Assembly (NCBI RefSeq): GCF_002250565.1
Contig: NZ_NMVJ01000010.1
Coordinates: 124,001 to 188,000, forward strand
Reading direction: 5' to 3'
DNA length: 64,000 nucleotides
Source of the DNA: Parenemella sanctibonifatiensis
GTDB lineage: Bacteria > Actinomycetota > Actinomycetes > Propionibacteriales > Propionibacteriaceae
Within the stretch, counting starts at the first letter, position 1; the number at the start of each line of letters is the position of its first letter. This document shows, one piece after another, positions 36,997-46,089 of this stretch. A model generated the notes under the pieces. It was given only the letters and a program-made list of their open reading frames with translations. It had not been told where the DNA came from and did no database searches. The position numbers were made by a program, and so were the translations under genes.

Positions 36997-38067
36997 CTAA
37001 CCGCCCGCGGAAGGGCCGAGCGTCGGGAGGCCCTCGTACGTCTGGCCGTGGGGTCCGGTGAGAGCTTGGGGTACGCCGTTCACAGCGAGGACGAAGCGGC
37101 CGCCGGCATCCACCCCCAGGGCCTCGAGCTGCCCGCGAGTCTGCGGCAATACGCCTGCGCCCTCGTTGCTGATCCACACCAGGTCCTCGCGTGATTGCAT
37201 CAGCGACGCGAATCGGGCCCGCGCATCGGAGTCGACATAGGCGAGGACAGCGCTGTGGAAGACGACCGGCTGGGTCCCGGCGGGCACCTCGTCGAGCAAG
37301 GACTCAACGGTGTCGAGCAGGTCGCCTCGGACCAGTCGTGGCGGATCGGCCGCGGCGATCGAGGAGGCCGCGAGCAGCCGCCGCCGGCGGGTCTCGTGTT
37401 CGGGCCAGACCAGCGAACGCAGCCACGCCCGCTGGTCAGGATCGGTGATGTCGAGCGGGTTGAGGTCGATGCCGGCACGCCACGCGACTTCAGGGATGCG
37501 GTCGGGCACCGCAGCGTTGGCCAGTTCGCAGTCGAGGATGACCTCGCTCGGTCCGCTCGGCGGGTCGAGCCGGATCGTCCACTCGTGGCTGGCCGATGTC
37601 GGGGTGGCCGTACGCGCGTTCGGGTCCGACCCGTCGGTGACGGCGTACTGGTAGCTGTACCGGTCGGGATACAGGCAGAGGCCAGCCGAGGCGCCGACCT
37701 CGATCAGGGCGAGCGGGCCGGGATGCTGCGCCAGTGTGGGCAGCAGCGTTGCGCACCGGCCCGCCTCGTTCGTTTGGGTGGAGCGAGCGAGCATGAGCTC
37801 GCGGGTGTCGGCCCAGTGCTCCAGCAGCCAGGCCCGCAGATCGGCGTAGCTGCCCCCACCCGCGCCGAGATGTCGCGCCGCGGCGAAGAGGAGGTCGGCT
37901 TGCCGCTTGGGGCCCGGCAGGTCGAGCAGGAGTGCGAGGAGCTCATCGTCCTCGGCGACCCCCTGGGCCCACGCTGAATAGATCGGAGACGTGCCGGTCT
38001 CGACGCGGGCGAACGTCTCGTAGTAGTCCCGCAGAGTGTCGGCCCCGAGCTCGGTCACCGGCTGCAT
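36997..38067 (-). CDS. DUF2332 family protein
   Basis: A 356-residue protein matching DUF2332 by its blocks YSAWAQGVAEDDELLALL, LPTLAQHPGPLALIEVGASAGL, RAGIDLNPLDITDPDQRAWL and VVFHSAVLAYV. The glycine-rich IEVGASAGL resembles a methyltransferase motif I, but no function is established. ATG 38067 removes an upstream stretch without homology. Confidence 0.82.
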   Translation of the reverse strand: MQPVTELGADTLRDYYETFARVETGTSPIYSAWAQGVAEDDELLALLLDLPGPKRQADLLFAAARHLGAGGGSYADLRAWLLEHWADTRELMLARSTQTNEAGRCATLLPTLAQHPGPLALIEVGASAGLCLYPDRYSYQYAVTDGSDPNARTATPTSASHEWTIRLDPPSGPSEVILDCELANAAVPDRIPEVAWRAGIDLNPLDITDPDQRAWLRSLVWPEHETRRRRLLAASSIAAADPPRLVRGDLLDTVESLLDEVPAGTQPVVFHSAVLAYVDSDARARFASLMQSREDLVWISNEGAGVLPQTRGQLEALGVDAGGRFVLAVNGVPQALTGPHGQTYEGLPTLGPSAGG

Positions 38068-38158
38068 GGCTACCTCTTTCGTTGCCGGTCGTGGCGCATC
38101 CCCTCGTGGCCTACGCCGAGGTGGTGCGCTGGCGTACGCGCTCGAGCGGCGGCCCTGG

Positions 38159-38890
38159 TCAGCCACGTGGGATCAGATCCCAGGTGGTCAGGTGGCCACA
38201 CATGCCCAGCGCGGAGGTGGGGTCGAGGGAACGGACCCAGCCGCCGGTGAGGGCGTCGGCGTCGCCGGCGGCCAGCGCGGCCAGCTGGGCACGCGAGTCG
38301 GCAACTTGGGCGGCAGGCCCGGCATCGATGAGACCGGCCCATTCCTCGGTGCGGTCGGCGACGAGTGCGGCGGCAGCGCTCAGGAAGGCGGCGTACGCCT
38401 CGTCGCCACCCTCGCGGATCTCGGCGTACCCCTCGAGCGCCAGGTCGCGGCGAGCCCGCGCGGCGGCCTCACGAGTGGCCTGATCGCCCTCGGGAAGCGC
38501 GGCAGCGGCCTGATAGGCCTCCCGGCTGACGAGGTGCTCGGCGGGGAAGGTGAGCACGGCGTCGCCGTGTTCGGGCAGCCCGGCGTTGGACATGACGACG
38601 ATCAGTTCGAGATCGCCGGAGTCATTGACCAGCCGGTGGACTGTCCCCGGCGAGAACCAGCGCACCGTGCCCGGGGACAGGGCGTGTTCGACGAAGCCAT
38701 CGTTGGCGGTGATCGTCTGGACGCGGCCCTGCCCCGACAGCACGACGTACCCCTCGGTCGAGACCGTGTGCAGGTGGGGGCTGCCCCCCACCAGGCCGTC
38801 CGGGGCGGGCCAGTCATAGACCTTGAGTCGGCTCAGGCCAGTGCCGCCCGGGAAACCGGGTCCGGTCAGCGGCGTACGCGTGTCGTCCAC
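38159..38890 (-). CDS. Cupin-domain protein
   Basis: A 243-residue protein. The N-terminal half has a cupin barrel (SPHLHTVSTEGYVVLSGQG and FSPGTVHRLVNDSGDLELIVV), giving two or three His as possible metal ligands. The C-terminal half is helical and Ala-rich. GTG 38890 follows GGAGG with good spacing. No operon partner; it may bind a sugar-like small molecule, but this is not shown. Confidence 0.75.
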   Translation of the reverse strand: MDDTRTPLTGPGFPGGTGLSRLKVYDWPAPDGLVGGSPHLHTVSTEGYVVLSGQGRVQTITANDGFVEHALSPGTVRWFSPGTVHRLVNDSGDLELIVVMSNAGLPEHGDAVLTFPAEHLVSREAYQAAAALPEGDQATREAAARARRDLALEGYAEIREGGDEAYAAFLSAAAALVADRTEEWAGLIDAGPAAQVADSRAQLAALAAGDADALTGGWVRSLDPTSALGMCGHLTTWDLIPRG

Positions 38891-39207
38891 GGGGACCTCC
38901 GAGATGCGGTGGTGAAGCGTTGCTCGATCGTATCGGGCAGCACCGACAACCGAGCAGGGGTCCCTTCCGCACGCCGGGGCCGTGCGGCCGGCAACGCCGA
39001 AGCCGCGGAGTTCGCCGAGGCGCGGCAGGCCGCCGAGGGTTGAGACGACCCGGTCCGCCGGGACCCAGGTGTACGCCCACCGGTCCTTGGACTGTCGCGG
39101 ACAACGACGAAGCCCCGCCACCTCAATGGTGACGGGGCTTCGGCAACAGGTGATCACCGGCCGGCGACCTCAGTGGCCGCGGGCGGGGAGACCTGGTCGG
39201 CGCGGGC
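38891..39207. other. Intergenic region with the sodA terminator
   Basis: A 317-bp gap. It holds the sodA-distal hairpin at 39109-39141 (9-bp GAAGCCCCG stem, a mismatch, four more pairs, loop TCAAT), followed on the minus strand by GTCGTTGTCC. The rest shows no reading frame or structure that I can support. Confidence 0.7.
39109..39141 (-). terminator. Terminator downstream of sodA
   Basis: Stem 39109-39117 with 39133-39141, extended by four inner pairs around loop TCAAT, 67 bases past the sodA stop. Confidence 0.7.
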
Positions 39208-39822
39208 TCAGAAGAGCTCGGGCAACTGACGGGCGGTGGTGAAGCGCTCGGTGGCGTCGGCCCAGTTCACGACATTCCACCAAGCCTCGACGTAGTCAGC
39301 CTTGACGTTCTTGTACTGCAGGTAGAACGCGTGCTCCCACATGTCCAGCTGGACGATCGGCACCTGGGCGGCCGGCAGGTTGCCCTGCTGATCGAACAGC
39401 TGCATCACGTTGAGGCGCTTGCCCAGGGTGTCCCAGACGAGCATGCCCCAGCCGGAACCCTGGACCCCGCTGGCGGTCGCGGTGAACTGCTTCTGGAAGC
39501 CCTCGAAGGAGCCGAAGTATTCATCAATCGCGGCGCCGAGCTCGCCGTCGGGACGTCCACCGCCTTCGGGGGACATGTTCTTCCAGAACACCGAGTGGTT
39601 GACATGGCCACCGAGGTTGAAAGCCAAGTCCTTCTCAAGCTGGTTGATCGAGCCGAAGTCGCCCGTCTCGCGCGCCTCGGCGAGCTTTTCAAGAGCGGTG
39701 TTGGCGCCCTTGACGTAGGTGGCGTGGTGCTTGCTGTGATGCAGCTCCATGATCTCCGGCGCAATGTGCGGCGCAAGTGCGGAGTAGTCGTAGGGCAGAT
39801 CAGGAAGCTCGTAAGCAGCCAT
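39208..39822 (-). CDS. sodA: Superoxide dismutase, Fe/Mn type
   Basis: Disproportionates superoxide in the cytoplasm. The 204-residue protein has all four metal ligands in context: His 28 in MELHHSKHH, His in [12 protein letters not shown], and Asp and His in [12 protein letters not shown]. The [17 protein letters not shown] start and the overall sequence closely resemble the Propionibacterium enzyme, which works with Fe or Mn. AGAAGGAGA precedes the ATG. It stands alone. Confidence 0.97.
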   Translation of the reverse strand: MAAYELPDLPYDYSALAPHIAPEIMELHHSKHHATYVKGANTALEKLAEARETGDFGSINQLEKDLAFNLGGHVNHSVFWKNMSPEGGGRPDGELGAAIDEYFGSFEGFQKQFTATASGVQGSGWGMLVWDTLGKRLNVMQLFDQQGNLPAAQVPIVQLDMWEHAFYLQYKNVKADYVEAWWNVVNWADATERFTTARQLPELF

Positions 39823-39966
39823 GATTCTCCTTCTGCGTTGGGTGTAGGCGCCACTCTAGTCCGGTGGTTTCAAGCCGCGACCGCCGGGGTGAGACGCGGC
39901 CTACGTGCAGGGTGGGACGCCGCCGGCAGGGGAAGGCTCAGGACAGTGCTGCCAGCCGATCAATGC

Positions 39967-41169
39967 TCAGGGCCGCGCGGCTCGACCGCTCAGGCGCAAG
40001 TGCCACCACCACAGCAGGCAGGCCACGGCGACGAATCCGATGCTGGTGATCGCCAGTGTCGCCACGGTGGTGGTGGCGATCGGAGCGACCACGCCGGCCA
40101 GTGCCGCATTGAGCATCAAGGTGATGAAGGACGCCACCGAGGAGGCGGTGCCGCGCTGCCGCGGGAACTGGTCCAGCAGGGCGATCTGCAGGATGGGAAA
40201 GGCCAGGGCATTGCCGAAGGCCAACACTGCCGGCGCGAGCACCGCCCACGGCAGGATCGGTGCTCCCGGCAGCAACGACACGGCCACGTTGACCAGCCCC
40301 GCCCCCAACGCGATGCCGTAGCCGATCGATGCTTGCCGGGTTTCACTGAGCCGTCCGGCGAGCCGGGAGTTGAGCAGCGCGCCGCCCAGCATGCCGCCGA
40401 TCATGGGCACGAAGAAGATCCAGAAGTCGTTCTCACCCTTGCCCAGCAGTGACACCACGAAGATCGGAGCGGAGGCGATGTAGAGGAACTGGCCGGCGAA
40501 CCCCGACGAGCTGACCCCGGCCAACAGCAGGAAAGATGGCGTACGCCCGACGGTCCAGGTGTTGCGCAGCAGGCTGCCGAGCCGCAACGGCGTACGCGCC
40601 TGCACCGGATGGGATTCGCCCATCCCGAACATCACGATCGCTGCCAAGGCCAACCCATAGCCGGCCAGGCACCAGAAGATGACCTGCCAAGAGCCGAGGC
40701 CCAGCAGCCAACCTCCCACGATCGGAGCGAGTGCGGGAGCGACGGAAAAGATCATCATCACCTGAGCCATCAACCGCTGCGCGGCGGAGCCGTCGAAGAC
40801 GTTGCGGATGACGGCCCGGCTGACGATCTGACCGGCACCCGCGGCCAGGCCCTGGCAACTGCGGAAGACCAGTAGCCAGGTCAGGCTCGGCGCCAGCGCG
40901 CAGCCGATGCTGGCGCCGGCGTACAGCACCATCCCGATGATCATCACCGGCTTGCGGCCCACCGCATCCGACAGCGGCCCGTGCAGCAGGCTCATCACCG
41001 CGAAACTGACCAGATAGATGCTGGTGATCTGTTGCAGCGCAACCTCGTCGGCGCCGAACTGGAGCCCGATCCGGGTGAAGGCCGGGAAGACCGTGTCGAT
41101 GGTGAACGGACCGATCATGGCCAGCAGCGCCAGCACCAAGGTCAGGGCGACGGTACGCTCGCGGCCCAT
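39967..41169 (-). CDS. MFS transporter, Bcr/CflA family
   Basis: A 400-residue, 12-helix proton-driven drug exporter. MIGPFTIDTVFPAFTRIG in helix 1, GPLSDAVGRKPVMIIGM in loop 2 and RNVFDGSAAQRLMAQVMMIFSVAPALAPIVGG around helix 5 are the Bcr/CflA pattern. The substrate is unknown. No regulator is adjacent. Confidence 0.9.
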   Translation of the reverse strand: MGRERTVALTLVLALLAMIGPFTIDTVFPAFTRIGLQFGADEVALQQITSIYLVSFAVMSLLHGPLSDAVGRKPVMIIGMVLYAGASIGCALAPSLTWLLVFRSCQGLAAGAGQIVSRAVIRNVFDGSAAQRLMAQVMMIFSVAPALAPIVGGWLLGLGSWQVIFWCLAGYGLALAAIVMFGMGESHPVQARTPLRLGSLLRNTWTVGRTPSFLLLAGVSSSGFAGQFLYIASAPIFVVSLLGKGENDFWIFFVPMIGGMLGGALLNSRLAGRLSETRQASIGYGIALGAGLVNVAVSLLPGAPILPWAVLAPAVLAFGNALAFPILQIALLDQFPRQRGTASSVASFITLMLNAALAGVVAPIATTTVATLAITSIGFVAVACLLWWWHLRLSGRAARP

Positions 41170-41334
41170 CCCGGGGTCGGCGACGGGGACGGGTGGTCGG
41201 CGGCGGGATGGTTGCTGGCTGACTGGTCATTCACCAGCCCATCCCACCATGAAACCTGCCGTCGAACCGGAGCAATGTTGCCGTGAACTGAGATGGCCAG
41301 TGACAGCGGGCGCTGCAGCAGCCAGACTTCCTGC

Positions 41335-42555
41335 ATGACTGCCACCATCGACGCGCCGCAGCGGCAACGCCGGGGCATCTTTTCGGCCATCGGTCCCGCG
41401 TTCATCACCGCCGCCCTCGTGTTCGGGCCTGGTTCCATCACTACGGCCAGCTCCATCGGCGCCCAGTTCGGCTACCAACTGCTGTGGGTGCCCGTCGTGT
41501 CGACGATTCTGATGTTGTGCTTCGTTGACATCGGCGTACGCATCGGGCTCAGCACCGACCGCAGCGTTCTCGCCACGGTCGCCGAGAAGCTGACCGGCAT
41601 CGTCGCGCTCATCGTCGGCGTCGGCTCCTTCCTCGTGGTCACCTCCTTCCAGGCCGGCAACTCGGCCGGCTCCGGAGCTGCGGCAACGATCATGTTCGGG
41701 GGCGATCCCCGGCCGTGGGCGGCCGCGTTCACCGTGGTTGCGATCGCCTTCGTGTGGCTGCCCAGGTTCTATCCGGTGCTGGAGAAGACCATGGTCGTGA
41801 TCATCCTGATCATGCTGATCGCACTGGTTGCGACCGCGATTGTGGCCGGCCCCGACCCGGTCGAGGCCATCAAGGGGCTGGTGCCGCGGATTCCGGACGG
41901 CGCCACCACGCTGGTGGTAGGGTTGGCGGCGACGAGTTTCTCCGTGGTCGGGGCTCTCTACCAGATCCAGCTGGTGCGCGAGAAGGGCTGGACTGCCAAG
42001 GACTACAAGCTGGCCCGCCGCGATGCCATCAGCGGCACTCTGGTGTTGGGGCTACTGGCCGTGGTCATCATCTTGGCGGCCGCGGCGGTGCTGCGGCCGG
42101 CTGGCACCCAGGTGAACTCGCCGGCGGCGTTGGCCACCATCCTGCAGCCGATCGGGGACTGGGCCGTGACCTTGTTCGCGATCGGTCTGTTCGCAGCGGC
42201 GTTCTCCTCGCTGCTGGGCAACTCGACCATCGGCGGATCGATGCTGGCCGGTGTGCTGCGGCTCGACAAGGGTGGCCTGTCCTCGGTGCCGGTGAAGATC
42301 TGCATCACCGCGGTGATGGTGCTGGGTGGCGTCGTTGCCGTGGTCTTCGGAGGCGTGCCGCTGCAGCTGATCATCACCGCCCAAGCCACCACCATCATTG
42401 CCGTTCCGGTGATCGGTGTGGTCATGGTGCTGCTGTCCCGGGATCGCCGGCGCGGCGACCTTGCCATCGGTACGCCGCAATTGGTGTTGGCCATCCTGGG
42501 CGTGCTGTTCCTGCTGGCCCTGGCGGTCACCTACGTGGTGCGCCTGTTCGGGTGA
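41335..42555 (+). CDS. Nramp-family metal transporter with non-canonical binding motifs
   Basis: A 406-residue protein with about 11 helices and the Nramp fold. The helix-1 motif that is DPGN in Mn/Fe transporters reads GPGS here (LVFGPGSITTASSIGAQFG). The helix-6 MPH motif is also absent (LAATSFSVVGALYQIQLV). It therefore belongs to a divergent branch, and the ion is uncertain. ATG 41335 is chosen because a CAGACT box lies six bases upstream; ATG 41293 is the alternative. It is divergent from the Bcr-type gene. Confidence 0.8.
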   Translation: MTATIDAPQRQRRGIFSAIGPAFITAALVFGPGSITTASSIGAQFGYQLLWVPVVSTILMLCFVDIGVRIGLSTDRSVLATVAEKLTGIVALIVGVGSFLVVTSFQAGNSAGSGAAATIMFGGDPRPWAAAFTVVAIAFVWLPRFYPVLEKTMVVIILIMLIALVATAIVAGPDPVEAIKGLVPRIPDGATTLVVGLAATSFSVVGALYQIQLVREKGWTAKDYKLARRDAISGTLVLGLLAVVIILAAAAVLRPAGTQVNSPAALATILQPIGDWAVTLFAIGLFAAAFSSLLGNSTIGGSMLAGVLRLDKGGLSSVPVKICITAVMVLGGVVAVVFGGVPLQLIITAQATTIIAVPVIGVVMVLLSRDRRRGDLAIGTPQLVLAILGVLFLLALAVTYVVRLFG

Positions 42556-42604
42556 GCGCGTTCGGATGAGGCTGCTTGACCACGAGTAGCGCCTGGGACA
42601 AGAA

Positions 42605-42636
42605 CTGGGCCCCATCCCGAGCGGGATGGGGCCCAG
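42605..42636. terminator. Bidirectional terminator
   Basis: Perfect 14-bp stem (42605-42618 with 42623-42636), loop GAGC. It lies between the convergent Nramp and CsbD genes; TTCTTGT follows on the minus strand. Confidence 0.85.
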
Positions 42637-42647
42637 CGGTTCACCGC

Positions 42648-42863
42648 TCAGTTGTCGAAGCGGTTGGCCGCATCGCCGAGCTTGTCGGCAGCCTTGCCGC
42701 CGGCGTCCTTCACGTCTTCGCCGGCCTGCTTGGTCTGGGCTCCGAGCTTCTCCGAGGCGCCCTCTGCCTGAAGGTCCTCATTATCGGTTGCCTTGCCGAA
42801 AGCTTCCTTGCCCTGACCGACCAACTTGTCCTTCTGGTTGGAAATCTTGTCGCCAAGTCCCAT
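42648..42863 (-). CDS. CsbD-family stress protein
   Basis: A 71-residue hydrophilic protein (MGLGDKISNQKDKLVGQGKE, then KLGAQTKQAGEDVKDAGGKAADK) of the CsbD type, associated with general stress responses in other bacteria. GAGAGGAG precedes the ATG. It is monocistronic and ends in a strong terminator. Confidence 0.88.
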   Translation of the reverse strand: MGLGDKISNQKDKLVGQGKEAFGKATDNEDLQAEGASEKLGAQTKQAGEDVKDAGGKAADKLGDAANRFDN

Positions 42864-42895
42864 CGTCGAACTCCTCTCGTCGTTGTTCCTTCAGG

Positions 42896-43501
42896 CTACT
42901 CCGCCGTATGAACGGATTCCGCGGGGGTGCCGCGCCGGGCCTCGAAGACCCGGAATCCCTTGCTGCTGGCCAGTCGTTCGCATGGCCAGCCCTGCTCAGC
43001 CAGCCAGCGAGCCAGCGAGTCCGCGCCGAGGTTCTTGCCGACCACCAAGTGAGCCAGCTCGACCCGTGGCAACCATTCCAGCAGCAGTGCGTGCAGTGCC
43101 GGTTTGCCGATCCGGATCGGTGGGTTGGACCACAACTCGTCGTAGCGCTTGGGGGCCTGCTCGGGGGTCAGCACCCGAACTCGGTCCGCCACTCCCAACA
43201 GCTCGGCATTGATGGCGCACAATTCACGGGCGCGTGGGTTCACATCCACGGCGACAACCTCGACACCCGGTTCGCTCAGTGCCAGGTGCAGCGCGATGGG
43301 CCCCCAGCCGCAGCCAAGATCAACGACGGTCCCTCTGGTCGGTGCAGGCACCGTGCGCAGCAGTATCGCGGTCGCGTGGTCAAGGCCGTCAGCGGAAAAG
43401 ACTCCGCTGGCAGTACGAACCGTGCGGCGCTCACCGGCCAGCTCCGCGGCGACCTCACGCATGACATACGCGCCCGTGGGGGATCCAAAATAGTGACTCA
43501 T
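42896..43501 (-). CDS. Class I methyltransferase (RsmC-like, small domain)
   Basis: A 201-residue SAM-dependent methyltransferase: VVDLGCGWGPIALHLAL (motif I), EVVAVDVNPRARELC (motif II) and the catalytic SNPPIRIGK (NPP, motif IV). The NPP motif and layout match the single-domain RsmC relatives that make N2-methylguanine in 16S rRNA; the exact target is inferred. AGGAGG precedes ATG 43501. Confidence 0.88.
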   Translation of the reverse strand: MSHYFGSPTGAYVMREVAAELAGERRTVRTASGVFSADGLDHATAILLRTVPAPTRGTVVDLGCGWGPIALHLALSEPGVEVVAVDVNPRARELCAINAELLGVADRVRVLTPEQAPKRYDELWSNPPIRIGKPALHALLLEWLPRVELAHLVVGKNLGADSLARWLAEQGWPCERLASSKGFRVFEARRGTPAESVHTAE

Positions 43502-43628
43502 GCTTCCTCCTGCCGACCACTAGTAGTGAAATCTAGCGAGGCGAGGTTTCGTCCGTTGTCATGCGGGCGCTGATAGTATTCGTTGGCATAGCTGGCCGTG
43601 TGGCCATGTCGAACAAGGAGGTCGACGA

Positions 43629-45236
43629 ATGAAAGTAACGCGACGAAGCTTGCTGGCCGGCGCGGTAGCGCTTCCCTTGGGCGGCGCGGCCTGTAGCGGC
43701 CCTGGCGGCGAAGAAGGTGCGGGCGGTCAAGGGGAACAGGTCGCGGCGCCGAGTTACCAGCCGTTGGGCGGTCTTCCTGACCCGGACATTCCAGGCACCG
43801 ATGACGGTGTCATCCCTCACACCTACCTTCGCTACCCGGCAGAGCCCCTCGTGACGGTGCCGGAGCCTCCCGGTGACGGCGAGCCGGTCGTCATCCACAC
43901 CCAGTCCTTTGCGCCGGCGCCGCCGCCGGTGGATCGCAACTCGGCATGGCAGCAGATCAACGCCGAGGTCGGATCTGATCTGGACGTGCGTGTGACCCCC
44001 GCGTCGGAGTACACCCAAGTGTTCTCCGTAGCCATGGCTGGTGAGCAGCTGGGTGACATGTTCTTCGTCGCCGAGGTCGCACGAATGCCGGAATTCCTCG
44101 AGTCGCAGGCCGCGGACTTGAGCGAGTACCTCTCCGGTGACGCGATCCTGCAGTATCCGAACTTGGCCGCCATCCCCTCGGCAATGTGGGAGGCCGGACG
44201 TTTCAACGGCAAGCTCTATGGCTTGCCCTCACCGCGCGGCTCAATGTCGTCTGGCGTGATGTATCGACGCGAGGATTTGCTGGCGAAGCGTGGAATCACC
44301 GAACCGATCGATTCCTTCGAGACCTTCGTCGACCAGTGCCGGGAGATGAACGATCCGGCCGCTGGCCGCTACGCCCTCACCCGTGCACCTCTGCAGTACA
44401 TCCGCAACATGCTCAACGTGCCGAACTTCTGGCGGTGGGACGGTGGCACCATGACCTCGTGGTGGACCGTCCCCGAACAGGAGGAGGCCTTGGATGCGGC
44501 GCGAAGCATGGTCGAGGAAGGCTTGGTGCACCCCAACGCGTTCATCAACCCGCAGACCAAGGAGTGGTTCGCCAACGGCACATGCGCGTTCAATCAGGAC
44601 AGCCTGAGCGCGTGGGCTGCATACTTCGGCATGGGTTCGCTGTCAGAGGGGTATGACCCAGGGGTGCTGGAGATCCCCACCTTCGAGGGCGGCGGCGACG
44701 GTGTGCTGTGGCTGAGCTTCCCCTCCTTCGGTCGCTCCGCCATCAACCGGTCGGCCGAAGACCGGGTCGAGACACTGCTGGGGATTGCCAACTACTTGGC
44801 CGCGCCCTTCGGCAGCCGGGAGTTCCTCAGCACTCACTACGGGGCGGAGGGCAGTGACTACAACATGGAGGACGGCACACCGGTGCCGACGTCTCAAGGG
44901 GCCGAGAACCGGCAGCTCGGGCTGAACTACATCGCCGAGGCCGCCCAGGTGAACTTCGTCGCCGGCCGCCCAGAAGCGGGGAAGAAGTTGGCCGAAATCT
45001 TGGCCGACATCATCCCGCAGGGGATCAACAACGACGCGGTATATCTGCAGTCGGAGACCTTCGACCGCAACTTCGACCGGGACAACCGCGCCTTCCAGGG
45101 GCTCGAGGCCGATATCCTCAGTGGTCGCCAACCGGTGTCTGCTTGGAGCACCCAAGTGGATTCGTGGCGCCGAGACGGCGGTGATCAAATGGCCGGCGAG
45201 CTGGCTGAGGCGTACGTGGCAGCCGGGCGCGGCTGA
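43629..45236 (+). CDS. ABC-type extracellular solute-binding lipoprotein
   Basis: A 535-residue exported binding protein. It has a Tat-like TRRSLLAG signal and a lipobox (GAACS), so it should be lipid-anchored. FEGGGDGVLWLSFPSFG, AWAAYFGMGSLSEGYDPG and MPEFLESQAADLSEYL are in the style of large family-1 sugar-binding proteins for oligosaccharides (LipO-like). A good AGGAGG ribosome-binding site lies seven bases upstream. No permease or ATPase gene is within the window, so it is an orphan here. Confidence 0.85.
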   Translation: MKVTRRSLLAGAVALPLGGAACSGPGGEEGAGGQGEQVAAPSYQPLGGLPDPDIPGTDDGVIPHTYLRYPAEPLVTVPEPPGDGEPVVIHTQSFAPAPPPVDRNSAWQQINAEVGSDLDVRVTPASEYTQVFSVAMAGEQLGDMFFVAEVARMPEFLESQAADLSEYLSGDAILQYPNLAAIPSAMWEAGRFNGKLYGLPSPRGSMSSGVMYRREDLLAKRGITEPIDSFETFVDQCREMNDPAAGRYALTRAPLQYIRNMLNVPNFWRWDGGTMTSWWTVPEQEEALDAARSMVEEGLVHPNAFINPQTKEWFANGTCAFNQDSLSAWAAYFGMGSLSEGYDPGVLEIPTFEGGGDGVLWLSFPSFGRSAINRSAEDRVETLLGIANYLAAPFGSREFLSTHYGAEGSDYNMEDGTPVPTSQGAENRQLGLNYIAEAAQVNFVAGRPEAGKKLAEILADIIPQGINNDAVYLQSETFDRNFDRDNRAFQGLEADILSGRQPVSAWSTQVDSWRRDGGDQMAGELAEAYVAAGRG

Positions 45237-45254
45237 CCGACTTGAGGGCCAGGA

Positions 45255-46082
45255 TCAGACGCCGCCACCTGGCGCGCGCTCGCGACGAGCCCGTGCCTGG
45301 CGGCTTCGGATGGCCAGTTCCGAGGACGGCGGATAGCCGACCTGTTCCAAGGTCAGGCCATGGGCGGGCAGCACCCGTACGTCGCTGGAGCGTCGAGCGA
45401 GCAAGAGTAGACCGTGCAGCCACCTCCGCGATCGTCGACCTTGGGCCACGTCGACCAAGGCGCCGGTGAGCGAGCGCACCATCGAATGACAGAAGGCGTC
45501 GGCTCGCACGGTGATCTCGACAACACCGTCGTGCGCGCGGCGTGATGCGGTCAGGTCGAGCAGCGTACGGATCGTGGTCGCGCCGTCGCGTCGCTTGCAG
45601 AATGCGGCGAAATCATGCAGGCCGAGCAGGTCGTCAGCCACCTCATTGATGACCTCGGCCGACAGTGCGGCGGGCCAGAAGAGGACGTGGCCGCGCAGCA
45701 GCGGGTCGGCCCAGGCCCGGCCGTCGGCGATCCGATAGGCGTAGCGACGCCAGATCGCGGCGAACCGGGCGTCGAAGTCGGGCGGCGCCCAGGCCACCTG
45801 GCGTACCGAGATGTCCTTGGGGAGGAGCCGGGTCAACCGATGCTTCAGCTGTGCCGGGTCGAGGTCCGCGGGCAGGTCGAGGTGGCAGACCTGGCCGCGG
45901 GCGTGGACCCCGGCATCGGTGCGCCCGGCGCAGGTGACCGGGGGACTGGGTTGCCGCAGGATCGTTGCCAGGGCTGATTGAAGCTCGCCCTGGACGCTGC
46001 GCAGGCCCGGTTGTTCGGCCCAGCCGTGGAAGTCACGGCCGTCGTAGGCCAAGTCGATCCGCAGCCGTCGGGTTCCAGCCAT
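45255..46082 (-). CDS. truA: tRNA pseudouridine(38-40) synthase
   Basis: Isomerises uridines 38-40 in the tRNA anticodon arm. The 275-residue protein has the catalytic Asp in CAGRTDAGVHA near residue 60, IDLAYDGRDFHGWAEQPG at the N-terminus and ADAFCHSMVRSLTGALVDV near the end. ATG 46082 is chosen; GTG 46097 is an alternative. In many actinobacteria truA directly follows rplQ, but here about 26 kb of accessory DNA separates them. It overlaps trmB in either start choice or abuts it. Confidence 0.95.
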   Translation of the reverse strand: MAGTRRLRIDLAYDGRDFHGWAEQPGLRSVQGELQSALATILRQPSPPVTCAGRTDAGVHARGQVCHLDLPADLDPAQLKHRLTRLLPKDISVRQVAWAPPDFDARFAAIWRRYAYRIADGRAWADPLLRGHVLFWPAALSAEVINEVADDLLGLHDFAAFCKRRDGATTIRTLLDLTASRRAHDGVVEITVRADAFCHSMVRSLTGALVDVAQGRRSRRWLHGLLLLARRSSDVRVLPAHGLTLEQVGYPPSSELAIRSRQARARRERAPGGGV

Positions 46083-46089
46083 GTCGCGC

